Source: Enterobacter cloacae complex sp. R_G8
Lineage (GTDB): Bacteria > Pseudomonadota > Gammaproteobacteria > Enterobacterales > Enterobacteriaceae
Assembly (NCBI RefSeq): GCF_024599795.1
Contig: NZ_CP102246.1
Span: 2,232,001-2,296,000, forward strand
Length of the DNA stretch: 64,000 bases
Direction of reading: 5' to 3'
Below the pieces are notes generated by a model. The model saw only the letters and a list, made by a program, of their open reading frames with translations. It did no database searches and was not told the DNA's origin. The translations under genes and the position numbers were made by a program. This document shows, one piece after another, positions 37,557 through 47,289 of the stretch. Within the stretch, counting starts at the first letter, position 1; each line of letters opens with the position of its first letter.

Positions 37557-38362
37557 GGTCCTTAGCCGATTTCGAATTTAATAAAGTGCCGCTCTGCGAT
37601 GGCATGATCCTGATTTCGGAGATGATTCGCGACGATTTCACGTCGCAGTATGTCTACGATGAGCTGGAGAGTCTGGTCAGCCTGGCGCGCGAAGAGATCA
37701 ATCAGGCGCGTCCGCAGGACTGGCAACTGGAAAAGCTGCTGGAGCTTTTCTACGGCGAGTGGGGTTTCTGCGACACGCGTGGCGTGTATCGCCTGTCTGA
37801 CGCATTATGGCTGGACCAGGTCTTAAAAAATCGTCAGGGCAGCGCCGTTGCGCTGGGCTCTATTTTGCTGTGGATCGCGCACCGTCTGGATATTCCACTG
37901 GTGCCGGTCATTTTCCCGACGCAGATGATCCTGCGTGCCGAGTGGCTGGACGGGGAGATGTGGTTAATCAATCCGTTTAACGGCGATACGCTGGATGAAC
38001 ATACGCTGGATGTCTGGCTGAAAGGTAATATCAGCCCGGTGGCCGAGCTCTTTAACGAAGATCTCGACGAGGCCGATAACGCCGAGGTTATTCGCAAGCT
38101 GCTGGATACGCTGAAATCTGCGCTGATGGAAGAGCGGCAGATGGAGCTGGCCTTGCGCGCCAGCGAAGTGCTGCTGCAGTTTAATCCGGAAGATCCGTAC
38201 GAAATTCGCGACCGCGGGCTGATTTATGCCCAGCTCGACTGTGAGCATGTGGCGCTGAACGATTTAAGCTATTTCGTCGAGCAATGCCCGGAAGATCCGA
38301 TCAGCGAAATGATCCGCGCGCAGATCAACGCGATCTCGCACAAACAAATTACACTGCATTAA
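37553..38362 (+). CDS. sirB1: SirB1 family protein (YchA)
   Basis: A 269-aa soluble protein of the SirB1 family: a transglutaminase-like N-terminal domain (about 30-180, with GFCDTRGVYRLSDALWLDQV and VPVIFPTQMILRAEW) and a TPR-like C-terminal part (QLDCEHVALNDLSYFVEQCP). It is conserved between prmC and kdsA, but its biochemical role is not established. The start is ATG 37553, overlapping the end of the sirB2 relic. Confidence 0.93.
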   Translation: MRSLADFEFNKVPLCDGMILISEMIRDDFTSQYVYDELESLVSLAREEINQARPQDWQLEKLLELFYGEWGFCDTRGVYRLSDALWLDQVLKNRQGSAVALGSILLWIAHRLDIPLVPVIFPTQMILRAEWLDGEMWLINPFNGDTLDEHTLDVWLKGNISPVAELFNEDLDEADNAEVIRKLLDTLKSALMEERQMELALRASEVLLQFNPEDPYEIRDRGLIYAQLDCEHVALNDLSYFVEQCPEDPISEMIRAQINAISHKQITLH

Positions 38363-38389
38363 TCTTAATTCCGATTCACACTTAAATAA

Positions 38390-39253
<864 letters not shown>

Positions 39254-39254
39254 T

Positions 39255-39280
39255 AAAAAACCCGCTTCGGCGGGTTTTTT
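39255..39280 (+). terminator. terminator after kdsA
   Basis: CCCGC, loop TTCG and GCGGG are flanked by six A and six T. It starts immediately after the kdsA stop. The E. coli ldr toxin repeats found at this place are absent. Confidence 0.95.
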
Positions 39281-39284
39281 GTTT

Positions 39285-39320
39285 CTCCCTCTCCCCGTGG
39301 GAGAGGGTTGGGGTGAGGGC
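39285..39320. repeat. interspersed palindromic repeat (CCCTCTCCC...GGGAGAGGG type)
   Basis: CCCTCTCCC and GGGAGAGGG form a 9-bp perfect stem (39287-39307) followed by TTGGGGTGAGGGC. This unit occurs widely in intergenic DNA of Enterobacter and related bacteria. It lies between the convergent kdsA and chaA genes. Confidence 0.7.
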
Positions 39321-39341
39321 ATCTGCCCGCACCAGATAAAA

Positions 39342-40442
39342 CTAGGCAAATATCGTCATCAGATACGCCACAAACAGCGCCATATGCGCCGCGCCGTTGA
39401 GTACATTGGTGCGCCCGGTTGAGAACGAAATCTGACACAGCAGCAGTGATGCAACCATCACAATCATCTCCGGCGCGCCCAGCGCAAACTGCAGTTCGTT
39501 ACCGGTCATAAAGGCAATCAGCGTCACCACCGGAACGGTAAGCGAAATGGTCGCCAGTACCGAGCCGAAGAACAGGTTCATGGCACGCTGTACCTGATTG
39601 TTCAGCACCGCTTTCAACGCGCCCAGCCCTTCAGGCGACAGGATCAGCAGCGCTACCAGGAAGCCGGTAAATGCCACCGGGGCATTCAGCTCGGTTAACA
39701 GCGTCTCCAGCGGATTGGCGTTCATCTTGGTGACGGCGATAACCGCAATCAGATGTACGATCAGCCAAACCGTGTGCCAGGCGCTGCTGTGGGCGGACGG
39801 TTTGCCGTGGTGCGGGTCATCGTCGTCGCTGTCATCTTCATGCTCGTACACAAACAGGCTTTGGTGCGTTTTGGTCTGAATCAACAGGAACACGCCGTAC
39901 ATGGCGGCGGAAATCAATGCGACCAGCAGCGCCTGACCGGTGGAGAAGTTCGCGCCCGGCAGTGCCATCGGGAAGACCAGCACAATAATCGCCAGCGGGA
40001 ACAGGGCGATCAGATACTGTTTGATGCCAAACAGATTCATATACTGTGTGGCGAATTTACGGCCGCCCAGCAACAGTGAGAAGCCCACCAGACCGCCCGT
40101 CACAATCATAATGATGGAATAGAGCGTATCGCGCATCAGCGTGGGTGCGGCATCCCCGGTCGCCATGAGCGCGGAAATGAGGCTGACCTCAAGAATCACA
40201 ACGGAAAGGCTGAGAATTAATGAGCCGTATGGCTCGCCCAGGCGGTGGGCTAAAACGTCTGCATGGCGAACCACACTAAAGGCGCTGGTTAAAATCCCCA
40301 CCAGCGCAAGAATATTGATACCAACCACCACTGGCAGTGACTGACTGCTTCCCCAGAAGAGCAGCACAGCCAGTGCCAGAACCGGGAAAATGAGTGACGT
40401 CTCCTTGTGGCGGGTCTTTACCGCCTCGTGTGCTGCTGTCAT
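39342..40442 (-). CDS. chaA: ChaA, calcium/sodium/potassium-proton antiporter
   Basis: ChaA exports Ca2+, Na+ or K+ in exchange for protons at alkaline pH in the inner membrane. The 366-aa protein has about eleven membrane helices in two halves with the CaCA-type repeats (GEPYGSLILSLSVVILEVSL and its counterpart LSPEGLGALKAVL), joined by an acidic, His-containing loop (HEDDSDDDDPHH). The ATG at 40440-40442, with GGAG upstream, gives the E. coli length; an ATG five codons earlier is less likely. Confidence 0.97.
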   Translation of the reverse strand: MTAAHEAVKTRHKETSLIFPVLALAVLLFWGSSQSLPVVVGINILALVGILTSAFSVVRHADVLAHRLGEPYGSLILSLSVVILEVSLISALMATGDAAPTLMRDTLYSIIMIVTGGLVGFSLLLGGRKFATQYMNLFGIKQYLIALFPLAIIVLVFPMALPGANFSTGQALLVALISAAMYGVFLLIQTKTHQSLFVYEHEDDSDDDDPHHGKPSAHSSAWHTVWLIVHLIAVIAVTKMNANPLETLLTELNAPVAFTGFLVALLILSPEGLGALKAVLNNQVQRAMNLFFGSVLATISLTVPVVTLIAFMTGNELQFALGAPEMIVMVASLLLCQISFSTGRTNVLNGAAHMALFVAYLMTIFA

Positions 40443-40712
40443 GTGCTTCTCCATCAATGCAGGTGCTTGTAATTATAGATAGAATTTTGAGGTCATTACA
40501 TTAACAGATCTCTGTTAAATACCCCTTATCTTTTACTTAATTTTACCCTAATCATGTTTTTATTCTCCTGATACTCATAATGTCACGTTTGTGGTAATTA
40601 TATATTAAATAACATGCAATTAACTTTTGTCGCTATTCAGAATTTATCATTGACTGGCAGCCTGCAGCATCGTCGTCCACACTTATCTCTTTAAGCAAAA
40701 GAGAGGTTAGAG

Positions 40713-40943
40713 ATGCCATATAAAACGAAACGCGAATTACCCGATAACGTGCAAAACGTACTGCCTGCGCATGCGCAGGATATCTATAAAGAGGCGTTTA
40801 ACAGCGCCTGGGATCAATACAAAGATAAAGACGATCGCCGGGACGATGCCAGCCGGGAAGAGACGGCGCATAAAGTGGCCTGGGCGGCAGTAAAACATGA
40901 CTACGAGAAAGGAGACGATGATAAATGGCATAAAAAGAAATAG
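40713..40943 (+). CDS. chaB: ChaB, small putative cation-transport regulator
   Basis: A 76-aa highly charged protein with the ChaB fold start MPYKTKRELPDNVQNVLPAHAQ and the AWAAVKHDYEK helix. It is linked to chaA by genome context only; its function is not well defined. It is divergent from chaA across a 270-bp AT-rich gap in which I see no clear site. The start ATG has AGAGG upstream. Confidence 0.95.
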   Translation: MPYKTKRELPDNVQNVLPAHAQDIYKEAFNSAWDQYKDKDDRRDDASREETAHKVAWAAVKHDYEKGDDDKWHKKK

Positions 40944-41120
40944 CCGTAAAATAATAAGCTGCCTTCATTTTGACTTTTCAGGCGGTTGAACTTCCGTTGT
41001 ATTGCAACTGGCCCGCGAATTGCTTATCGTTATTCAACTGCTGGCAAAATGACCAGTAGATAATGCCGGGAAGGTGAATTACAGATGTCGCAAGGAAGCA
41101 TGCAGTGGCGGAGGTGTAAA

Positions 41121-41816
41121 GTGTTAACGCGTGATTTCTTAATGAAGGCAGATTGTAAGACGGCATTTGGTGCTATTGAGGAATCGCTTCTCTGGTCAGC
41201 TGAACAACGTGCGGCGTCGCTCGCTGCCACGCTTGCCTGCCGCCCGGATGATGGCCCGGTATGGATTTTTGGCTACGGTTCGCTGATGTGGAACCCGGCT
41301 CTGGAATTTGTCGAATCGGCGACAGGTACGCTCCCGGGGTGGCATCGCGCGTTTTGCCTGCGATTAACCGCCGGACGCGGAAGTGCCTGTCAGCCGGGAC
41401 GTATGCTTGCACTGAAAGAGGGCGGACGCACCACGGGGGTGGCGTATCGCCTGCCGGATGCCACGCTCGAAGAGGAGCTGACGCTGCTCTGGAAGCGCGA
41501 GATGATCACCGGCTGCTATATGCCAAGCTGGTGCAAGCTGGAACTTGATGACGGACGCACCGTCAACGCGCTGGTGTTTATTATGGATCCGCGCCATCCG
41601 CTGTATGAAGCGGATACCCGTACGCAGGTGATCGCGCCGTTGATTGCGGCAGCCAGCGGACCGCTCGGCACAAATGCGCAGTATCTGTTTTCTCTCGATC
41701 AGGAACTGACGCGCCTCGGCATGCAGGACGAGTGTCTGAATGAGCTGGTGGCGAAGGTGAAAGCGTTGCTGGAAGGAAATCCGCTGAATAACCCGCTGCG
41801 TCCGGGTTTTGCCTGA
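41121..41816 (+). CDS. chaC: ChaC, glutathione-specific gamma-glutamylcyclotransferase
   Basis: ChaC splits glutathione into 5-oxoproline and Cys-Gly in the cytoplasm. The 231-aa product carries the GGCT substrate loop IFGYGSLMWNPA and the catalytic Glu in LTLLWKREMITG. The GTG at 41121 was chosen because GGAGG lies seven bases upstream and the resulting length and start (LTRDFLM) equal E. coli ChaC; an ATG at 41085 has no such support. Confidence 0.95.
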   Translation: MLTRDFLMKADCKTAFGAIEESLLWSAEQRAASLAATLACRPDDGPVWIFGYGSLMWNPALEFVESATGTLPGWHRAFCLRLTAGRGSACQPGRMLALKEGGRTTGVAYRLPDATLEEELTLLWKREMITGCYMPSWCKLELDDGRTVNALVFIMDPRHPLYEADTRTQVIAPLIAAASGPLGTNAQYLFSLDQELTRLGMQDECLNELVAKVKALLEGNPLNNPLRPGFA

Positions 41817-41820
41817 TAAT

Positions 41821-41857
41821 ACGCCCGGCAGCGAGAGTGCAGACCGGGCGTTTGTTT
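41821..41857. terminator. terminator between chaC and the convergent small gene
   Basis: ACGCCCGG (41821-41828) and CCGGGCGT (41844-41851) form an 8-bp perfect stem with a 15-base loop, followed by TTGTTTTT. It sits between convergent stop codons. Confidence 0.75.
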
Positions 41858-42097
41858 TTAAGCGGCCACGTAGCTGACAGAGTGTTCGAGTGACTGACTA
41901 TGGCTGTCAATCAGGACATCCCAGGTGCCGGTATAAGGGACGGTAAGCCATGCTTTGTCGTCCTGCACGGTCAGGATATCCGCCTGCGATTGTTTTTGTG
42001 CTTTCGCACTCATCAGATGAATACGGCATTGCTCTGAGCAACGCACCACTACCGTATCCCCGCCAAACAGTTTCAAACTTGTTTTTACCAGTGCCAT
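41858..42097 (-). CDS. small DUF1883-like protein
   Basis: A 79-aa protein with no signal peptide or membrane segment. The pattern GGDTVVVRCSEQCRIHLM then VPYTGTWDVLIDS resembles the small beta-sandwich family DUF1883. Its function is unknown. It is monocistronic and convergent with chaC. The 212 bp between it and the chemoreceptor gene holds only a GC-rich inverted repeat without a T-run. Confidence 0.65.
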   Translation of the reverse strand: MALVKTSLKLFGGDTVVVRCSEQCRIHLMSAKAQKQSQADILTVQDDKAWLTVPYTGTWDVLIDSHSQSLEHSVSYVAA

Positions 42098-42309
42098 TTA
42101 TTTACCCCGTAGTCTTAAACAACGCTCTCCCTGCTGCCATTTCCGAGCGTGATGTTGTTCACAATTCACTCATTGCATAACACCAAAGGGGGAGAGTCGG
42201 GATGCTGATTTTGATCAAAAAATGGCATAACGTTTAAACAAAAATGACAAAATCCCTGAAAGCATTCAGCTGGCGCGCATTTACACGGTGAAGGCGCGCC
42301 AGAATAACA

Positions 42310-44094
42310 TTAAATGCGGAAATGTCCGGCTGTTTCAGCAAGGTCGCCCGCCTGGCTCTGCAGGGCACTGGCGGCTGCGGCGGATTGCACCACCAGTTCG
42401 GCATTCTGCTGCACCATTCTGTCCAGGTGCGTGACAGCATGGTTGATCTCGTGGATGCCTTTCATCTGCTCGCTGGTGGCGATGGAGATTTCACGCATGA
42501 TACCCGAGACGCTGCCGATGCTGGCGCGGATCTCATCCATGCTTTCCCCGGCCAGATGTACATAGCGGGAGCCGGTTGCCACGCTGTCGGTGGTGGAGTC
42601 GATAAGTGATTTGATCTCCTTCGCCGCCTGGGCGCTGCGGCTCGCCAGGTTACGCACTTCGCCTGCCACCACGGCAAATCCGCGGCCCTGCTCACCGGCG
42701 CGCGCCGCTTCCACCGAGGCGTTCAGCGCCAGGATATTGGTCTGGAAGGCGATGCCATCAATCACGCTGGTGATATCGCCAATTTTTGCCGAAGCCACTT
42801 CAATGGACTGCATGGTGCTGATGGCCTGAGAGACGACCTCACCGCCGCGTGAGGCCGCAGCGGAGGCTTTACTGGCCTGTTCATTCGCTTCTGCCGCGGA
42901 CTCATTTGACTGGGTCACCGACGCGGTGATCTCCTCTACGGCACTGGCGGTTTCACGCAGGCTGGAGGCCGCCTGCTCGGTACGCCCGGAGAGATCCTGG
43001 TTGCCAGCCGCAATCTCCTGAGCCGCATTTTTCACCGAGGCACTGGCATCGCGCAGCTGGACCATCACCACCGAGAGCTTATCGCTGAAGGCGTTAAACG
43101 CCTGGGCGATTTGCGCCACTTCATCGTTACCGCTGTCCGGCAGGCGCTGGGAGAGATCGTTGGTGCCGTTGGCAATGTTATGCATCGCGTCGCGGATATC
43201 GGATAACCGCTTGAGCAAACGGGCAATCAGGATATGGACAATCGCACCGCTCAGCAGGGCGAGGATCACCAGCGATAACGCCGAGGCTTTCAGCAGAGAG
43301 CGCATGCCGGAGGTGGCGTCGTTATTGTCGAGCGCGACCACCAGCATCCAGTTTGTTCCCGGAACGGCCGTGGCGACGAGGGTTTTATCACCGCCGTCAA
43401 ATGTGCCATCAACCGGTTCACCGCTTTTCAGGGTCGCTAAATCGGTGCCGGTAATGGTCTCAGCAAACGGTTTTAACGTCAGGGCCGGATCGTTGGCGGC
43501 GATAACGCTGCCGTCGCTGTTCAGAAGTAACCCGCTGCTGGCCGGGGTCGGGTGAATGCCGCGCACGTTAGCCACCACGCTATCCATGGCCACATCGCCC
43601 GCCACCACCGCTTTCAGGGTCCCGTTTTCTTTTACCGGTACCGCAAAAGTTACCACCAGTTTTCCGGTTCCGGCATCCACGTAAGGCGCGGTCACCACCG
43701 GTCCGTCCTGGCTGACCACCTGCTGATACCAGGGGCGAATGGTCGGGTCATAATCCGCAGGCACGCCCGCAGGCTCAGAGAATTTCGCCGTTTTCGTGGC
43801 ATAGCCCACATAGACGTTGGTGAAGCCTCCCGCCTGGGCGAGTTGTTTAAAGACCGGTACCGGGTCGTCACTCAGCGCCACGCTCTGGGCGGAGGTAATG
43901 ACCGTCATTTTGCTTTTCACCCAGTCGGCAATCGCCATGTTATGGCTGGCGCTGGTGCTGGTCAGAATGTCACGCTGCGACTGCTGATTATCCTGGCGCG
44001 TGACCTGGAAATTAATGACGGTATTGAGAAGAAGGGCGACGACCAGGCAGCCTGTCGTCGCGACAATGATGCGAGCACGAATCGATCTGAACAT
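42310..44094 (-). CDS. methyl-accepting chemotaxis protein with amino-acid-type dCache domain
   Basis: A 594-aa chemoreceptor: first membrane helix about 9-29, periplasmic dCache_1 domain about 33-270, second membrane helix about 272-295, HAMP about 296-350, and the signalling hairpin (about 370-590) with the tip IDGIAFQTNILALNASVEAA. The ligand pocket has the universal amino-acid motif Arg120-x-Trp122-Tyr123, Tyr138-x-Asp140 and Asp167, spaced as in Pseudomonas PctA. The C-terminus ends AETAGHFRI and lacks the NWETF-type CheR tether. Amino-acid sensing is a well-supported inference; the exact ligand is unknown. Confidence 0.93.
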   Translation of the reverse strand: MFRSIRARIIVATTGCLVVALLLNTVINFQVTRQDNQQSQRDILTSTSASHNMAIADWVKSKMTVITSAQSVALSDDPVPVFKQLAQAGGFTNVYVGYATKTAKFSEPAGVPADYDPTIRPWYQQVVSQDGPVVTAPYVDAGTGKLVVTFAVPVKENGTLKAVVAGDVAMDSVVANVRGIHPTPASSGLLLNSDGSVIAANDPALTLKPFAETITGTDLATLKSGEPVDGTFDGGDKTLVATAVPGTNWMLVVALDNNDATSGMRSLLKASALSLVILALLSGAIVHILIARLLKRLSDIRDAMHNIANGTNDLSQRLPDSGNDEVAQIAQAFNAFSDKLSVVMVQLRDASASVKNAAQEIAAGNQDLSGRTEQAASSLRETASAVEEITASVTQSNESAAEANEQASKASAAASRGGEVVSQAISTMQSIEVASAKIGDITSVIDGIAFQTNILALNASVEAARAGEQGRGFAVVAGEVRNLASRSAQAAKEIKSLIDSTTDSVATGSRYVHLAGESMDEIRASIGSVSGIMREISIATSEQMKGIHEINHAVTHLDRMVQQNAELVVQSAAAASALQSQAGDLAETAGHFRI

Positions 44095-44200
44095 AAGTGA
44101 AATACCTGCTGTGTTGTTTCCATGCCTATCGGCAACCCCGCAGGTAAACTTGATGCTGAAACCGCGTCCATAAGAAAATAATATTTTTACGGGTTTATTA

Positions 44201-44554
44201 TTAAAAAGTTAATACTTTATCGGCGGCTAACGTCCACTCAGCCAGCTCGACAAGTGTGCCAATTTCCACGCCGTCAATCAGCGGCAGCCCGGTGATACCG
44301 CGCCCGTCAGTGCAGGTTTTGCAGAGCTTAACCGGCACGTTTTGCGCCGTCAGGATCTCCAGCATCTGCTGAATGTTGTAGCCTTCTGCCGGTTTTTGGC
44401 CTTTCAGACCTGCGGTGACCGCGTCGGACATCAAAAAGATCCGCAGCTCCAGCTCACTCGCATTATCGCGCAGCGCTATGGCCATACGCAGGCTGTTAAA
44501 AAGGGATTCGCTGCCGTAGGCCGCCCCGTTGGCGACGATCACAATCTTCTGCAT
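44201..44554 (-). CDS. ychN: YchN, DsrE-family protein
   Basis: A 117-aa protein nearly identical to E. coli YchN, a homohexamer of the DsrE/DsrF fold. It contains MQKIVIVANGAAYGSESLFN, CKTCTDGRG with two Cys, and a conserved hydrophobic core. The role, perhaps in sulfur handling, is not established. It is divergent from nasR by 72 bp. Confidence 0.95.
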   Translation of the reverse strand: MQKIVIVANGAAYGSESLFNSLRMAIALRDNASELELRIFLMSDAVTAGLKGQKPAEGYNIQQMLEILTAQNVPVKLCKTCTDGRGITGLPLIDGVEIGTLVELAEWTLAADKVLTF

Positions 44555-44626
44555 GTTAACTCCTGTTTATATTAAGGCACGAATATTGCTTCATTCTCCC
44601 AGGTAGGGTTATCCGGGAGAGTAAGC

Positions 44627-45811
44627 ATGACATTAATGGCTGGCAATTCGTCGGGTGCAACCGAATGGCTACAGCGCGCAAAAGCGTTGCGCCAGGAGCA
44701 GCTCAGCAAGCTGGCACAGCTGGGCGTACTGGTGAATGGCATTAGCCAACTGGTGCATATGCTACAGTGCGAGCGCGGTGCATCAAACGTCTGGCTCTGC
44801 TCACAGGGTAAGCTCTATGCCCCCGAATGCAAAGCCAGCCGGGCGCTGGTGGATGAAAATCTCACCATACTGTATGGCATTCTGGATAGACACTCCCCAG
44901 TGCCGGGCAGCGCCGTATGTGAGCGCATCGCCGCTGCGTTGCAGAGCCTTGAATCACTCCCCGCCCTGCGAGAAGGGGTGAACCAACAAACCGTTACCGC
45001 CCCGCAGGCGATGGAACATTACTGTCGCATGCTTCGCCATCTGCTCAGTATCGTGCCGCAGCTCAACGACAGTATTGACGATCCGCAACTGGCGGGGCGT
45101 TTTGTTGCCCTGTACAGCCTGATGCAGGGCAAAGAGCTGGCGGGACAAGAGCGGGCGCTGGGGGCTATCGGCTTCACGCAGGGTTTTTTTGATGATGTCA
45201 CCCGCCAGAGGCTGGTGGATCGCATTGACGGGCAGCAGGCCTGTTTTGAGATCTTTTTAAGCCACAGCCCGGCGGATGTGCAGAGCACCTTTTCCCGGGA
45301 CTGCCAGCCCGACCGCGAGACGGAGCAACTCCGGCGTGTGGCCTGTACCCGCCAGCCTGCTGCGGATAATGGCGATACGGCGTTGAACTGGTTCGCCCTG
45401 CAAACGTCGCGTCTTGAGCACCTGCGCACCCTGGAGGAGATGGTTATCGCCGACCTGATGCTGGCGGTTGATGAGCGTATCCATCATGACCCTCAACATC
45501 CGGTAAGTGCCGATGAGAATGACGATCCGCTCGCGCTTTATCCGGACAAACCTTTGCTGCCGCTGGTTCGCCAGCAGGCTCGTGAAATAGAACAGCTTTC
45601 CCGCCAGCTCGCGACGCTGCGCGATACGCTGGAAGAGCGCAAGACCATTGATAAAGCCAAAAGCGTGCTGATGACCCACCACAATATGAGTGAGGAACAG
45701 GCGTGGACGGCGCTGCGCAAAATGGCGATGGATAAGAACCAGCGCATGGTGGATATCGCCCGCGCGCTGCTTAGCGTGAAGCGATTATGGCAGCTAACCC
45801 CTAAGGAGTAG
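44627..45811 (+). CDS. nasR: NasR, nitrate/nitrite-responsive antiterminator
   Basis: NasR binds nitrate or nitrite and then the nasF leader RNA, letting polymerase pass a leader terminator. The 394-aa protein has a helical NIT sensor domain (about 35-290, beginning MLQCERGASNVWL, with the conserved arginines) and a C-terminal ANTAR RNA-binding domain (about 325-388, ERKTIDKAKSVLM then EEQAWTALRKMAM). The start is ATG 44627, with GGGAG seven bases upstream. The target leader starts directly downstream. Confidence 0.96.
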   Translation: MTLMAGNSSGATEWLQRAKALRQEQLSKLAQLGVLVNGISQLVHMLQCERGASNVWLCSQGKLYAPECKASRALVDENLTILYGILDRHSPVPGSAVCERIAAALQSLESLPALREGVNQQTVTAPQAMEHYCRMLRHLLSIVPQLNDSIDDPQLAGRFVALYSLMQGKELAGQERALGAIGFTQGFFDDVTRQRLVDRIDGQQACFEIFLSHSPADVQSTFSRDCQPDRETEQLRRVACTRQPAADNGDTALNWFALQTSRLEHLRTLEEMVIADLMLAVDERIHHDPQHPVSADENDDPLALYPDKPLLPLVRQQAREIEQLSRQLATLRDTLEERKTIDKAKSVLMTHHNMSEEQAWTALRKMAMDKNQRMVDIARALLSVKRLWQLTPKE

Positions 45812-45812
45812 C

Positions 45813-45851
45813 TGCACAATCAGTGGGCACGTTGTGCCTGATTGAGGTGCG
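45813..45851 (+). promoter_or_regulatory. paired NtrC-like enhancer sites upstream of nasF
   Basis: Two sequences near the NtrC consensus TGCAC-N7-GTGCA are visible: TGCAC-N7-GGGCA (45813-45829) and TGCCT-N7-GTGCG (45835-45851). Their centres are 22 bp apart, two helical turns, and lie about 70-95 bp upstream of the sigma-54 promoter. Ntr control of nas operons is known from Klebsiella. Confidence 0.7.
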
Positions 45852-45901
45852 TTTTTGCAGAGCCAGTGGGGCAAAAGCCACAAAAACAAGGCATTAAAAC
45901 C

Positions 45902-45917
45902 TGGCATTCGCTTTGCA
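45902..45917 (+). promoter_or_regulatory. sigma-54 promoter of the nas operon
   Basis: TGGCATTCGCTTTGCA matches the -24/-12 consensus (TGGCAC-N5-TTGCA) with one change. It lies between the NtrC-like pair and the leader terminator. Confidence 0.9.
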
Positions 45918-45939
45918 TTAATTCAGTAACCAATTTTGA

Positions 45940-46018
45940 CGGTGCGCCAACGGCGGTGCATCAGTCTTCGGGATAAAGGCGTCCAGCGGTGCTTCGGCAC
46001 CGTCGGGCGCTTTTTTTT
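45940..46018 (+). promoter_or_regulatory. nasF leader: NasR-responsive hairpin and terminator
   Basis: The leader has an upstream GC-rich imperfect hairpin (about 45940-45963, GGTGCGCC and GGCGGTGC) and a downstream intrinsic terminator: CGGTGC, loop TTCG and GCACCG (45987-46002), extended by an imperfect outer stem, then eight T (46011-46018). In Klebsiella, NasR binds the first hairpin and prevents termination at the second when nitrate or nitrite is present. The layout agrees with that mechanism. Confidence 0.82.
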
Positions 46019-46039
46019 GTCTTTTTTTCAGGAGTGGTC

Positions 46040-47287
46040 ATGGCGGATTTGTCGAGACGGCGGTTTTTGCAGGCCAGCGTGCTGGCGAGCAGTGCAATGT
46101 TGTTACCGGGTGTCATGCAGGCCGCGTGGGCGGCAGGCTCGGATAAACCCGAGCAGGAGACGGTGCGCATCGGGTTTATCCCGCTGACCGACTGCGCTCC
46201 GGTGGTCATCGCGGCGCTGAAAGGGTTCGATAAAAAGCATGGCATTACCATCGTGCCCACCAAAGAGGCGAGCTGGGCGGCCGTGCGCGACAAGTTAGTC
46301 GCGGGGGAGCTGGACGCGGCGCACATTCTTTACGGTCTGCTGTACGGACTGGAACTGGGGATCGCCGGTAAGCCACAGCAGATGGCGAATCTGATGACCC
46401 TCAACCAGAACGGCCAGGCGATTACGCTCTCTGCCGATCTGGCAGAGAAGGGCGTTCGCGATCTCGACGGGCTGAAGAAACTGATTGGTCAGCAGGCACC
46501 GGGCACGTACACCTTCGCGCATACCTTCCCGACGGGCACGCACGCCATGTGGCTCTACTACTGGCTGGCCAGTGCGGGCATTAACCCGTTCGACGATGTT
46601 CGCACCGTGGTGGTACCGCCGCCGCAGATGGTGATGAACATGCGTATTGGCAATATGGTCGGCTTTTGCGTCGGCGAGCCGTGGAATGCCCGGGCCATTA
46701 ACGATCGCATCGGTTTTACCGCTGCAACGTCGCAGTCTATCTGGGCTGACCACCCGGAAAAAATCCTCGGTACCCGTCGCGACTGGGTGGAGAAAAATCC
46801 GCACACCGCGCGGGCGCTGGTGAGCGCAGTACTGGAAGCCGCGCGCTGGATCGACGCTTCACCGGAAAACAAACGTGAAACGGCGCAGATCCTCTCGCGT
46901 CGCGCATGGCTGAACACCAAAGAGCAGTACCTCACCGGACGGATGCTGGGTGAGTACGACAACGGGGTGGGCACGCGCTGGCAGGACGCGCATCCGATTC
47001 GTTTCTTCAACGAGGGGGCTGTGAGCTACCCGTATCTCTCCGACGGCATGTGGTTCTTAACCCAGTTCCGCCGCTGGGGTTTGCTCAAAGCCGCGCCGGA
47101 CTACGCGGGCATCGCGCAGCGCATTAACCAGACCGCGGTCTGGCAGGATGCCGCCACCGCGGTGGGGGGCATTACCACACCGACTTCACCACTACGCAGT
47201 AGCACCCTGATGGACGGCACCGTCTGGAACGGTACCGATCCTGAAGGCTATGCCAACCGCTTCGCTATTCACCGTAAAGGGGCCTGA
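46040..47287 (+). CDS. nasF: NasF, periplasmic nitrate-binding protein (NrtA type)
   Basis: Substrate-binding protein of the nitrate/nitrite ABC importer. The 415-aa precursor has a twin-arginine signal (SRRRFLQASVLASSAMLL), so it is probably exported folded. The NrtA-type body includes VRIGFIPLTDCAPVVIAAL, TFAHTFPTGTHAMWLYYWL and FCVGEPWNARA. The start is ATG 46040 with GGAG at 46031-46034; the frame is open upstream through the leader terminator, which cannot be coding. Confidence 0.95.
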   Translation: MADLSRRRFLQASVLASSAMLLPGVMQAAWAAGSDKPEQETVRIGFIPLTDCAPVVIAALKGFDKKHGITIVPTKEASWAAVRDKLVAGELDAAHILYGLLYGLELGIAGKPQQMANLMTLNQNGQAITLSADLAEKGVRDLDGLKKLIGQQAPGTYTFAHTFPTGTHAMWLYYWLASAGINPFDDVRTVVVPPPQMVMNMRIGNMVGFCVGEPWNARAINDRIGFTAATSQSIWADHPEKILGTRRDWVEKNPHTARALVSAVLEAARWIDASPENKRETAQILSRRAWLNTKEQYLTGRMLGEYDNGVGTRWQDAHPIRFFNEGAVSYPYLSDGMWFLTQFRRWGLLKAAPDYAGIAQRINQTAVWQDAATAVGGITTPTSPLRSSTLMDGTVWNGTDPEGYANRFAIHRKGA

Positions 47288-47289
47288 TT

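Noticed and set aside
39285-39320. CRISPR-like repeat after kdsA
   Set aside because: A single palindromic unit with no regularly spaced copies; it is an interspersed repeat.
39255-39341. ldr-type toxin/antitoxin repeats expected here in E. coli
   Set aside because: The kdsA-chaA gap is only about 90 bp and contains a terminator and a repeat; no small toxin frame is present.
42272-42300. GGCGCGC / GCGCGCC inverted repeat after the chemoreceptor
   Set aside because: It has no T-run on either strand and a long loop, so it is not called as a terminator.
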